From contig JAAELB010000132.1 in assembly GCA_024227155.1 (NCBI GenBank), positions 1 to 32,005 of the forward strand: a DNA stretch of 32,005 bases, read 5' to 3'. The notes under the pieces are model-generated. The model was not told where the DNA came from, made no database searches, and saw only the letters and a list, made by a program, of their open reading frames with translations. This document shows positions 18,336-27,266 of the stretch, in pieces. The position numbers and the translations under genes are program-made. The DNA is from Desulfobulbaceae bacterium. Lineage in GTDB: Bacteria; Desulfobacterota; Desulfobulbia; Desulfobulbales; Desulfocapsaceae. The number at the start of each line of letters is the position of its first letter. Positions within the stretch are counted from its first letter, which is position 1.

Positions 18336-18398
18336 AATATGTGCATATTATGCTAGTGGTTTCACTGGTATGCCATATGTGCTGTATTTATCGATAAA
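18336..18398 (+). promoter_or_regulatory. Two palindromes upstream of the hydrogenase operon
   Basis: AATATG-TG-CATATT at 18336-18349 and the perfect 12-bp palindrome TTTATCGATAAA at 18387-18398 lie 80-145 bp before the first gene of the operon. They are good operator candidates by symmetry and position only; no known regulator is assigned. Confidence 0.35.
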
Positions 18399-18479
18399 AA
18401 CATCCTTGCACTCGGGGTGTCTCAATGGTACTTTCTTTGAAACTTTACCAGTAGGCACTGTTTGCACAAGAGGACTATC

Positions 18480-18962
18480 GTGAAAAATGTTAAAATATTT
18501 GGTTGTGGGAATGTCATCATGGGGGACGACGGTTATGGTCCCTCCGTGGTTGATATGCTGAATGACACCTATGAAGTACCAGTGAATATCGAGGCTATAG
18601 ATGTTGGCACCTGTATTCGTGAATATCTGTTTGACTATCTGTTAACTGAAGAGGGACGTCCTGAAGAAATTATAATTCTGGACGCTGTCGACTTTGAGGA
18701 GAGACAGCCAGGAGAGGTTTTTGAGATACGGCCTGAACAGATTCCGGCAAAAAAAATCCATGATTTTTCTCTGCATCAGTTTCCGACTGTTAATTTATTG
18801 CAGGAGTTAGAGCAGAATACCGGAATCAAGGTCTTGATTCTTGCTGCCCAAATTAAATATATCCCTGATGAAATTGCCCCGGGACTTTCGCCTGCCATGT
18901 CAAAAGCCGTTACAGAAGCGTGTGAGAAAATATCACAAATTCTTTCTCTAAAAGTTAAGTGA
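18480..18962 (+). CDS. Hydrogenase maturation protease (HyaD/FrcD type)
   Basis: Endopeptidase that removes the C-terminal tail of a NiFe hydrogenase large subunit after nickel insertion. 160 residues. The N-terminus has IFGCGNVIMGDDGYGPSVV with the nickel-sensing Asp of GDDG(Y/F)G; IIILDAVDFEERQPGEVFEI contains the second metal-binding Asp, and HDFSLHQFPTVNLL has the conserved His (typically HxxG/Q). I chose the GTG at 18480, which has AAGAGGA at good spacing, over the TTG at 18462. It begins the cluster that contains MvhA, whose precursor carries a 25-residue tail, the obvious substrate. The next gene follows by 11 bp. Confidence 0.88.
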   Translation: MKNVKIFGCGNVIMGDDGYGPSVVDMLNDTYEVPVNIEAIDVGTCIREYLFDYLLTEEGRPEEIIILDAVDFEERQPGEVFEIRPEQIPAKKIHDFSLHQFPTVNLLQELEQNTGIKVLILAAQIKYIPDEIAPGLSPAMSKAVTEACEKISQILSLKVK

Positions 18963-18973
18963 GGTGACCTTTT

Positions 18974-20422
18974 ATGTACGAATTTAAAGTCAGCCAGCTT
19001 GCAGAGGAATTTGGAGTTCATCGAAACACAATAAGGAACTGGATTAACGCCGGTACCCTTCCTGCAAAGGAAGGTCCCGGTCGAAAGTACCTGATGAAGT
19101 TTCATGATTACCAGAAACTCTGCCAGAAGTTTGGCCGCGAACCGCATGTCCACCCTTCAAATTATGTCAGCCCGGAGGCCTTGGGTTCGCTTGAGGAAAC
19201 TGACATTGAGCCCTTGGAGCTGAAGGGGATCAAGAGTGTGCTTGCGATGGAACCAACCTGGGCCGATGCGTGTTTGACTTGCGGAACCTGTGCCAGCGCC
19301 TGTCCGATTTCAGGGGTGGACGGCCTTGATCCTCGCAAAATAGTTCGAATGGCTGTACTTGGCATGGACCAGGAACTTGTGGAGTCATCCTGGTCATGGA
19401 AATGTACCATGTGTGCCAAGTGTGAGGAGGCCTGTCCTGCAAATATCCAGATAATAGCACTGATGCGTAAAATCAGAGGTGCTAGAGAACGGGATAAGGT
19501 GCCTGGACCAATACACAAGGGCGTTGTTATGTGTCTGGAAAGGGGCAATAATCTTGGTATTCCAAAAGATGATTTCCTTTTTCTCTGCGAGGATCTGGGG
19601 GAAGAACTGGCCGAGGAAAGTTGTCCAGGATTTGTGACTCCAGTCGATGTTCATGGTGCCAGGGTCATGGTTACGGTGAACTCCAAAGAACCATTCGGTG
19701 AGCCGGATGATATGAAGTGGTGGTGGAAAATATTTTATGCCGCCGGAGAGTCATGGACCATTCCTTCAGAAAACTGGGAAGGTGTCAACTGGGGCCTTTT
19801 TTCCGGTGACGATGAATCGATGAAAACAGTTGTCGGGAGAATTGTCGACAACATGCGGAGGCTGAACTGCAAGGTTCTCCTCCTGCCCGAGTGAGGCCAC
19901 GCATACTTTGCAACCCGGTCCGGGTTGAACAGATGGTATCCTGAAGCACTCAAAGAATTTAGAATTGCAACTGTTTTTGATCTGCTGCTCGAATATATCG
20001 AGGAAGGAAAGATTCAGCTTGATAAAGCGATCCATGACCTGCCAACGGCCTATCACGATCCATGTAACTATGGCCGAAAATCGTTAAAGGCTTTTGGTAA
20101 GGCGTATTTTGAGGAAGGGCGGGCAGTTGCAAAAGCCTGTTGTGATGACGTTCGTGAGCTTAACCCAAATCGCAACGGAGCATATTGCTGTGGCGCCGGA
20201 GGTGGTGCCTGGGCAATGCCGTATTCGGATGAGCGGGTGTTCTACGGTCGTACAAAGGCAAGGCAGATAACGGAGTCAGGGGCTGAGCTTATTGTCGCTC
20301 CCTGTCACAACTGCCGTGACCAGATCATGAAGTCACTCAATAAGGAGTACGATCTGGGCATTGAGGTGAAGTATCTTTGGGAGCTTGTTGCTGATTCCCT
20401 GATCATGCCGAACAAACAGTAG
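18974..20422 (+). CDS. HTH-HdrC/HdrB-like fusion selenoprotein
   Basis: 482-residue protein read through an in-frame UGA at 19892-19894 (Sec307). Residues 1-60 form a MerR/excisionase-like DNA-binding fold (VSQLAEEFGVHRNTIRNWIN). Two 4Fe-4S motifs follow, HdrC-like, with Cys100/103/106/110 and Cys144/147/150/154. The rest is HdrB/DsrK-like: a first CCG-type half that ends PE-Sec-GHAY where relatives have ECGHA, and a second with YHDPCNYGR, CCGAGGG (Cys405/406) and APCHNC. Coding sense continues unbroken past the UGA, and a SECIS-like hairpin follows 16 nt later. It probably supplies the disulfide- or acceptor-reducing arm of the HdrA-Mvh complex. The role of the HTH domain is unknown. GAGGTGACC lies before the ATG. 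Confidence 0.88.
19911..19927 (+). promoter_or_regulatory. SECIS-like hairpin (HdrC/B fusion)
   Basis: CAACCC at 19911-19916 pairs with GGGTTG at 19922-19927; loop GGUCC. Sixteen bases separate the UGA from the stem, in the usual range for bacterial SECIS elements, and the loop starts with GGU. Confidence 0.75.
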
Positions 20423-20531
20423 GACAGTTCAAAAGGAAGTGGCCTGCACTTTGTGCCGGGCTATTAGTGAAAAGTGATACATTCCGCTATATTACAGTGG
20501 AATTAGAACCATTCGAGAGGAGACACCCGTC

Positions 20532-23500
20532 ATGCTGGACACAAATAAAGTTGGGTCGGTAATGATCGTGGGAGGTGGAGTCACAGGGATTCAGTCTGCC
20601 CTGGATCTTGCTGATTCCGGATATTATGTTTATCTGGTTGAAAAGTCAGGCGCAATTGGTGGTGCCATGGCTCAGTTGGATAAGACCTTCCCGACCAATG
20701 ACTGCTCGATGTGAATCATCGCGCCAAAATTGGTAGAGTGCGGTCGGCACTTAAATATAAAATTGATGACACTCAGTGAGGTAACCAAAGTTGATGGTTC
20801 CGCTGGGAATTTTACTGTAACAGTTAAAGAATCTCCACGTTATGTGGATATGGAAAAGTGTATTGCCTGTGGCAAATGCACTGAGAAATGTCCTAAAAAA
20901 GTGGATAGCGAGTACGATGCAGCCACTGGAAAGCGCAAATCAATCTATGTAAAATATGCGCAGGCTGTACCTCTGAAGTATCAGATCGATCCGGATTCCT
21001 GTATTCGCCTGAAAAAACCTGGTGCATGCGGATTCTGTGAAAAGGTTTGTGATGCCGGAGCTATTAATTTCGATGATAGCGAAAAATTCCATCAGTTAAA
21101 TGTTGGAGCAGTTATACTGGCACCGGGCTTTGAAGCATTTGACCCAACAGATGCCGGGGTGTGGGGATACGGTACGAACCCCAATGTTATTACCTCTCTG
21201 CAGCTTGAAAGATATCTCTCTGCTTCCGGTCCCACCGAAGGACATCTGGTTCGTCCTTCTGATAAGAAGCCTGTACGAAAGATCGCTTTCCTTCAGTGTA
21301 TTGGCTCTAGAGATGAGAATCTATGCGGCAATGGCTACTGTTCTTCTGTTTGCTGCATGTATGCGATAAAAGAGGCGGTGATTGCTAAAGATCACGTTCC
21401 CGGGCTGCAGTCCTCTATCTTCTATATGGACATGCGTACCCACGGTAAAGAATTTGACCAGTATATGGAACGTGCGAAAACCGATGCCGGAGTGCGTTTT
21501 GTACGGTGTCGCGTCAACGGGGTGGAAACCGACGGTGATGGTGGGGACTGTCGACTCAGTTATGTCAACGAAGAAGGCCGGCAGCTTGAAGAGTTCTACG
21601 ATATGGTGGTGCTCTCAGTTGGTCTGCAGACCCCCAAACATGTACTGGAGCTGGCTGAGGCTGCAGATATACAGATGACCGGGGACAACTTTGCGGCCAC
21701 CTCAGATTTTGCACCGGTACAGACCTCCCGTGAAGGTATTTTCACCTGTGGAGCTATATCAGGGCCAAAAGATATTCCCCAGGCGGTTGTGGAAGGGTCC
21801 GCCGCAGCAGCGGCTGTCGCCGATTTACTTGCACCGTCGAGGCATGAGCTCACTTCTGAGCCACAGTTCCCTGTGGAAAAAGATATTTCTGCAGAAGATC
21901 CGCGTATAGGTGTTTTTGTCTGTCATTGTGGCTCAAATATAGCCGGAATTGTCAATGTTGAGGAGGTTGAGGAATACGCTGCAACCCTACCCGATGTTGT
22001 CTATGTGGAGCGTAATCTTTTCTCCTGTTCCCAGGATACACAGGATATGATCGCAAAGCGTATCCAGGAGCAGAACCTGAACAGGATAGTCATTGCCGCA
22101 TGTACTCCTCGGACCCATGAACCACTTTTTAGGGAAACCTTGAAAGCAGCAGGACTCAATGAGTATCTTGTGGAAATGGCCAACATTAGAAACCATAACT
22201 CCTGGGTCCATTCCGCTGAGCCAAAAGCGGCTACTGCAAAGGCAAAAGACCTCGTTCGCATGGCTGCGGCCAAGGTAACCTTTGGTGACTCTTTAAAGCC
22301 GGTTTCTGTGCCAATTACCCAGACAGGGCTTGTGATTGGTGGTGGTGTTGCCGGGATGACTTCTGCCCTGAATCTTGCCGAGCAGGGGTTTGCTGTGCAC
22401 CTTGTTGAGGCAACCGATATCCTCGGTGGGAACGCCCTTCACCTCAAACATACCTGGGCGGGGGAACATATTCCTACCCAGGTGGCAAAATTGATAAAGA
22501 AGGTGAATGGAAATGATAAAATCGAGCTCCACCGTGGGAGCAAAGTGACCGCAGTAGAGGGTTTTGTCGGTAATTTCCGTTCAACTATCAGCGATAAAGA
22601 TGGGGGGGTGAAAACCATCGAACATGGTGCAGGGGTTGTAGCAACGGGTGGAGAGGCTCTGATTCCAACAGAATACAACTACGACACCATTACCGGGGTT
22701 GTTACCTCGGTGCAGTTTGATAAGCTTCATGAACTTAAGGAAAAGCATGTTAAAAATGCTAAACGGTTTGTCTTTATTCAGTGTGTAGGCTCCCGTGAAG
22801 GCGATAATATGTATTGCTCCAAAGTGTGTTGTACACATTCTGTGCTTTCGGCAATTGCCCTTAAGAAGGAAAAATCTGAGCGAAATGTGTATATTCTCTA
22901 CAGGGATATGCGCACCTACGGTCAGCGGGAGTCCCTTTATAAACAGGCACGTAAACTGGGCGTGATTTTCATCAATTACGAACTCCATGGAAAGCCAAAA
23001 GTTACTGAAAATGGCAAGGTCATTGACGTTGAGGTGTGGGATCATGTTCTGCACAGGCCATTGAAGATAGAGACGGATCTGGTGATTCTGGCAACCGCTG
23101 TGAGGCCAAAAGATGACGCCGCTGATATAGGCAAACTCTATAAGGTTCCAGTTGATGGTGACGGATTTTTTCAGGAAGCCCATGCGAAACTTCGACCTGT
23201 TGATTTCTCGACCGACGGCATGTTTGTAGCGGGTCTTGCCCACTATCCAAAACCCGTTGAAGAAGCAGTTGCCCAGGCTCTTGCCGCTTCAGCACGGGCA
23301 GCAACCCTGTTGTCAAAGGATTCCATATCCCTTGATGCGGTGAAGGCTACTGTGGATGAAGAGTACTGTGACGGTTGTGCCCTCTGTGTGGATGTGTGTC
23401 CGTATAACGCCATAACCCTGGTTGATAAATCCGCTGGAGATGGTGGCGGGGAAGGAAAGATTATCAGGGTAAACAAGGCGCAGTGTAAAGGATGTGGTTT

Positions 23501-23594
23501 GTGCCAGGGCACCTGTCCAAAGAGAGGCGTTCATGTTGCAGGTTTCACCATGAAGCAGATTAGTGTACAGATTCAGGCGGCTCTTGCGGTATAG
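20532..23594 (+). CDS. hdrA: Double-length HdrA selenoprotein (flavin electron-bifurcating subunit)
   Basis: 1,020-residue flavoprotein read through UGA 20712-20714 (Sec61). First half: FAD motif [20 protein letters not shown], then FPTNDCSM[13 protein letters not shown] where HdrA has Cys, ferredoxin-type Cys110/113/116/120, and a second cluster [10 protein letters not shown]. Second half starts near residue 458 with the classic HdrA N-terminal motif [14 protein letters not shown], has a second FAD motif [20 protein letters not shown] (about 598), and ends with two 4Fe-4S motifs ([24 protein letters not shown]). It is about twice the usual unit, like a QmoA/HdrA-type half joined to a complete HdrA. 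HdrA splits electron pairs between ferredoxin and a high-potential acceptor; MvhD next door brings electrons from hydrogen. GAGAGGAG precedes the ATG. Confidence 0.93.
20737..20751 (+). promoter_or_regulatory. SECIS-like hairpin (hdrA)
   Basis: AGTGC at 20737-20741 pairs with GCACT at 20747-20751; loop GGUCG, with a possible extra G-U pair at the base. It begins 22 nt after the UGA. The loop is nearly the same as in the HdrC/B fusion gene. Confidence 0.75.
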
Positions 23595-23687
23595 CTTCAA
23601 CCAGGTGTATGGGAAAATAAGTCGGGGCTCAGTGTAGTATCCCCTAAGTTCCGAGAGTTATCATAAAGTTGAAAAGGAGTAGATCAC

Positions 23688-24107
23688 ATGAGTTTTGAGC
23701 CAAAAATCGTTGCATTCTGTTGCAACTGGTGCTCCTATGCCGCAGCTGATCTCGCGGGTACTGCCAGGATGCAGTATCCCCATAATGTGCGGATTATTCG
23801 AGTAATGTGCTCGGGCATGGTTCATCCGGAATTTATAATGGATGCGTTGTCCCAGGGCGCAGACGGAGTTATGGTACTTGGCTGACACCTCGGTGAATGT
23901 CATTACCTGGATGGTAATTATAAAGCTATGACCCGCTCAGATATGGTCGTTGAGTTGCTGGAAGATTTTGGCTACGAGGCGGAGCGTTTTAATTTGACCT
24001 GGGTCTCTTCAGCGGAGCCGGATAAGTTTGTTGAGGCAGTGACTAAAATGACTGCGCAAGTAAAGAAGCTTGGTCCTGTAAACAGTCAAGATGCCACAGT
24101 GGCATAA
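23688..24107 (+). CDS. mvhD: MvhD selenoprotein (hydrogenase-HdrA electron link)
   Basis: Small iron-sulfur protein that carries electrons from the Mvh hydrogenase to HdrA; 139 residues read through UGA 23883-23885 (Sec66). Cysteines lie in [15 protein letters not shown] and [10 protein letters not shown], and GVMVLG[13 protein letters not shown] follows, where the family has GCHxGxCHY. The downstream frame ([20 protein letters not shown], then FVEAVTKMT) matches the family's second half. GAAAAGGAG precedes the ATG. The gene ends 12 bp before mvhG. Without recoding the protein would stop at 65 residues and lose its conserved C-terminal half. Confidence 0.93.
23902..23918 (+). promoter_or_regulatory. 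SECIS-like hairpin (mvhD)
   Basis: ATTACC at 23902-23907 pairs with GGTAAT at 23913-23918; loop UGGAU. It begins 16 nt after the UGA. The loop is identical to that in mvhA. Confidence 0.75.
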
Positions 24108-24119
24108 AGGGAGGGAGAT

Positions 24120-25061
24120 ATGGGTGTAACTACTGCTATGGAGTGGTTGGGATCCTGTTCCGGATGCGAGATTGCTATCCTGAATATCGGTGAAGATCTC
24201 GTTCCAATTATTACTGAGGCCTTGGAGATTGTCCACGCTCCGGTACTCATGGACCATAAATATTTTGGTCAGTGTGGTGAAGGGGTTACTCTTACAATTC
24301 CTGATGCTGTTGTTGGTATCGTTACAGGTGGTGTGAGTAATCATGAGCATTTAGAAGTGTTAGAGGAGATGCGGGCCAAGTGTAAGGTTCTTATTGCTCT
24401 TGGAACCTGTGCAACCCACGGGGGCATTCCCGCTCTGATGAACGGCAAAGATTTGCAGGAAGGGCTGGAGGATATTTTCAGTACAGAATCAACCGATCCC
24501 GGTGCAGCTCTGCCAAATATTGAGGTTCCACCGCTTCTTGATCGTGTCTATGCATGTGATGAAAAAGTCAAGATAGATATGCAGCTGCCAGGTTGCCCGC
24601 CAAACCCTGAGCTAATCGCAGAGGTGATTGTTTCTCTTGTTGAGGGAAGAGATCCGGTTCTACCTGGAAAGAGTGTTTGTGATACCTGCCCGACCAAAAG
24701 AGAGGGCAAGGGTGAGGTGGATGTGGTGAAACGTTTTCTCACAAATGCCAAATTTAAGCCGGGGGATCCTCTTGATGAGATGCGCTGTCTTCTGGAGCAG
24801 GGATATCTTTGTCTCGGGCCGGTAACCGCTGCGGGTTGTGCAAAGCGTGGCGCACCGAGTTGTATCAGTGCAAGGGTACCATGTCGCGGCTGCTTTGGTC
24901 CGGTTCGAAAAGATGGTAATCAACTGCTCGATATGATGAATGCTCTTGCCAGTAACGGCATCGATTACAAGTCTGTAGTGGATCGCCGCTCAATTTTGAG
25001 GTTTTCAGGAGCCCACGGAACACTTCGACCTAAAAAGAAAAGGGTCGTAGAGGAGGATTAA
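24120..25061 (+). CDS. mvhG: MvhG, NiFe hydrogenase small subunit
   Basis: Iron-sulfur small subunit of a group 3 (Mvh-like) NiFe hydrogenase, 313 residues. Proximal-cluster cysteines are seen at Cys13 and Cys16 (GSCSGCEIAI), in GTCATHGGIP and in LPGCPPNPE. The C-terminal part supplies further clusters (CDTCPTKRE, CLGPVTAAGCAKRGAP, SCISARVPCRGCFGP). No twin-arginine signal, so the enzyme is cytoplasmic, as expected for an HdrA partner. GGGAGG lies upstream of the ATG. The gene ends one base before mvhA, indicating tight coupling of the two subunits. Confidence 0.94.
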   Translation: MGVTTAMEWLGSCSGCEIAILNIGEDLVPIITEALEIVHAPVLMDHKYFGQCGEGVTLTIPDAVVGIVTGGVSNHEHLEVLEEMRAKCKVLIALGTCATHGGIPALMNGKDLQEGLEDIFSTESTDPGAALPNIEVPPLLDRVYACDEKVKIDMQLPGCPPNPELIAEVIVSLVEGRDPVLPGKSVCDTCPTKREGKGEVDVVKRFLTNAKFKPGDPLDEMRCLLEQGYLCLGPVTAAGCAKRGAPSCISARVPCRGCFGPVRKDGNQLLDMMNALASNGIDYKSVVDRRSILRFSGAHGTLRPKKKRVVEED

Positions 25062-25062
25062 A

Positions 25063-26511
25063 ATGGGAAAGGTATTAAATATTGCACCGGTTTCCCGCAT
25101 TGAGGGGCATGCCAAGATTGCAATACATCTCGGTGATGACGGTAATGTTGAGGATGCGTTCCTCCATATCCAGTCTCTTCGCGGGTTTGAAAAATTTATA
25201 GAGGGGCGGCCCGCTGAGGAGGTGCCTCGCATAGTTAACAGGATCTGTGGTATCTGCCCATGGATGCACCATCTGGCATCGAACAAAGCGGTTGATGGAG
25301 CCTTTGGTGTAACCCCCACCGAGACAGGGCATAAATTGCGCGAAATGTGTCAGGTTATGGCCCATATAAACGACAAAATCCTGCATTTTTTCTTTCTTGC
25401 AGCACCGGATTTTGTTCTAGGGCCTGATGCGGACTACTCTGTCCGTAATGTTATCGGGGTGGTTAAGGCTGCTCCTGAGCTGGCTACTAAGGTTGTGAAG
25501 ATGCGTCAGCTTGGACAGATGATGCTTGATAAATTTGCCGGAAAGGCAATTCACCCCATTGCGGGCGTGGTCGGCGGTTTTGCAAAGCCTATGATGGAAG
25601 ATGAACGTCAGGAGCTCCTTGAAGGCACAAGGACCCTGCTTGATTTTTCTACCTATGCTCTTGATTATGCGATTGAAAATGTATTTTCAAAGTATATGGA
25701 TGTTATCAGTGAACTCGGGGTTATTAATACCGGTTTTCTCGGTACTGTTGATCGGGCAGATGGCTCTCTTCGTCTCTATGACGGCCAGCAGCGTCTGATG
25801 AAAGCCGACGGCAGCTATGTCGATTTTGAGGGTGATGATTACCTGAATTATCTAGGTGAGCATGTGGAACCCTGGGGTTACTCCAAGATGCCGTACGCAA
25901 AGCAGTGGAATGAAGGTTTTGATATGTCTCTTGAAGCTCCTAAGGGGATCTACCGTTCCAATACGCTTGCCAGGATTAATGTCTGTGATAAGATCTCCAC
26001 GCCAAAAGCCCAGGCGGCTCTTGAGCAGTTCAGAGAATCTTTTGGCAGGCCGGCACAGCAGACCCTGCTCTATCACTATGCTCGACTCATAGAAATGGTG
26101 TATGCGTGTGAGCGAACCATTGAGCTGCTTGAGTGGGAAGGTATTACTGATACCAAGGTGCGGGCAAAGGTAGAGCCCAGAGCTGGTCGTGGTGTCGGAG
26201 TTGTCGAGGCCCCGAGAGGAACCCTTATTCATGACTATCATACCGATGATAATGGCTGCATAACCAAGGCCAATCTTATTGTAGGTACTACCCATAACAT
26301 TGCACCTATGAACATGAGTGTGAAGCAGGCAGCTACGACACTTATCAAAGATGGTGTGTATAATGAGGGCTTGCTGAACCAGGTGGAAATGGCCGTTCGC
26401 GCCTATGACCCCTGAATGTCCTGCGCAACCCACCGCCTGGATGGCGGCATACCAGTATCTGTAAGTATCAAAGACTCTCAAGGAAAAGAGCTTGAAAATA
26501 TAGTCAGCTGA
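25063..26511 (+). CDS. mvhA: MvhA selenoprotein, NiFeSe hydrogenase large subunit
   Basis: Catalytic subunit, precursor of 482 residues read through UGA 26413-26415 (Sec451). N-terminal VSRIEGHAKI and RICGICPWMHH (Cys62, Cys65) supply two Ni/Fe ligands. The C-terminal motif is DP-Sec-MSCATH, so Sec451 replaces the first cysteine of the CxxC pair, a terminal nickel ligand, as in known NiFeSe enzymes and VhuU; Cys454 is the bridging ligand. After His457 a 25-residue tail ends at UGA 26509-26511; the protease encoded at 18480 would cut after His457. Without recoding the enzyme could not bind its metal. GAGGAG lies before the ATG inside the end of mvhG. Confidence 0.93.
26433..26447 (+). promoter_or_regulatory. 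SECIS-like hairpin (mvhA)
   Basis: CCGCC at 26433-26437 pairs with GGCGG at 26443-26447; loop UGGAU. It begins 17 nt after the UGA. Confidence 0.75.
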
Positions 26512-26559
26512 CTGAAAGAGGTTGATGGGCTCATTTGCCTTAACAGCTTTTGTGGTGTT

Positions 26560-26834
26560 GTAACTATTCAGCAATACAACCGGGGCCCCGGCCTCTATTT
26601 GAAAAGTAACATGGATCCCCGATAAATACACTCGGGGATGACGGTTCTTTCACACTTGCAGGTACCGTCATTCCCGCATGCTTTTAGCGGGAATCCAGAA
26701 AGTTTGTTACTTAGAAGCAAGGGTCGGTAACTGTTTAGCAGTGCTCCAGAGGGGCACAAGCAGGCTGGGTAAGCTATACACCTGTATGCTGGACAGCCTG
26801 ATCGTGAGCATATGGGGTGCTGCTGAATAGTTAC
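26560..26834. mobile_element. 275-bp non-coding element with IS66-like ends (MITE)
   Basis: The ends are exact inverted repeats beginning GTAACTATTCAGCA (26560-26573; reverse complement at 26821-26834). The element is flanked by a perfect 8-bp direct repeat, GTGGTGTT, at 26552-26559 and 26835-26842. GTAA ends and 8-bp duplications are features of IS66-family transposition. There is no transposase gene. Inside are a palindromic repeat unit (26615-26694) and a third end-like copy (GTAACTGTTTAGCAG at 26727-26741), so the element is composite. It lies between mvhA and the small CPxC gene. Confidence 0.85.
26615..26694. repeat. Palindromic repeat unit, copy 1
   Basis: Two hairpins, ATCCCCGA/TCGGGGAT (26615-26622, 26632-26639) and ATTCCCGC/GCGGGAAT (26670-26677, 26687-26694), joined by ATGACGGT/ACCGTCAT pairing (26638-26645, 26664-26671). 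The pattern resembles intergenic dRS3-like repeats. A second copy with the hairpin order exchanged lies at 30397-30469. Confidence 0.7.
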
Positions 26835-26922
26835 GTGGTGTTTTTTAATTGATTTTGTAGTATATACGAGTAACTTGTTTGTTTTCCTTAACTGGAGATA
26901 CAAAACAGTGCAGGAGGCTATT

Positions 26923-27165
26923 ATGTCAAGAACGCGTAGAACGCAGGTGCGAGCGGAAAACCCCAGCGGGTCATGTGGTAAGCTTGATCACATGACGATT
27001 GATGAGTTGAAGGCTCGCGCTGTCGGTGATGAATTTGACGGCACATGCCCTGCTTGTGGTAAGTTTCATCTGACCCGTGCAGAAATAGAAAAAATAGAAA
27101 GCGAAAAAGTAATCGACTCAGAAAGCTATAAGGAAATGAAAAAGACAGCAGAGGCTTCTGAGTAA
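26923..27165 (+). CDS. Small conserved-looking protein with CPxC motif
   Basis: 80-residue soluble protein; I do not recognise the family. The ATG at 26923 has AGGAGG just upstream. The N-terminus is basic (MSRTRRTQVR), SGSCGKLDHMTIDELKARA follows, then DGTCPACGKFHLTRAEIEKI and an acidic/lysine-rich helix to the end. Three cysteines and nearby histidines could form a small metal site. It lies between the hydrogenase subunit genes and hypD, so a maturation or regulatory role is possible. Worth noting that the nearby HypA lacks its own zinc domain. Confidence 0.68.
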   Translation: MSRTRRTQVRAENPSGSCGKLDHMTIDELKARAVGDEFDGTCPACGKFHLTRAEIEKIESEKVIDSESYKEMKKTAEASE

Positions 27166-27266
27166 AAAAAATTGGAAGAGTTGTTTTCCACTGTGACAGC
27201 AAAGACCCGGGTGATATCTGTTTGTCATCCGGGTTACCAGGTTAACCGAACAGGCTTTGTGAGAAC

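Larger units (their letters stand above)
17710..18461. other. Long divergent intergenic region
   Basis: About 750 bp between sdhC (-) and the hydrogenase operon (+) without a convincing gene; a 60-codon minus frame at 18042-18224 is not protein-like. From about 18040 to 18290 the + strand is markedly rich in G and T. The region must hold promoters for both directions. Candidate sites are listed separately. Confidence 0.6.

Noticed and set aside
18455-18470. AGGCAC...TTGCA near the protease start as a sigma-54 promoter
   Set aside because: Spacing is three bases instead of five between the elements, so it does not fit.
26509-26511. A further in-frame UGA after the mvhA tail, with open frame to about 26625
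   Set aside because: The 25-residue tail after His457 is the normal size for hydrogenase precursors, no SECIS-like hairpin follows, and the continued frame runs into the MITE and is not protein-like. It is a true stop.
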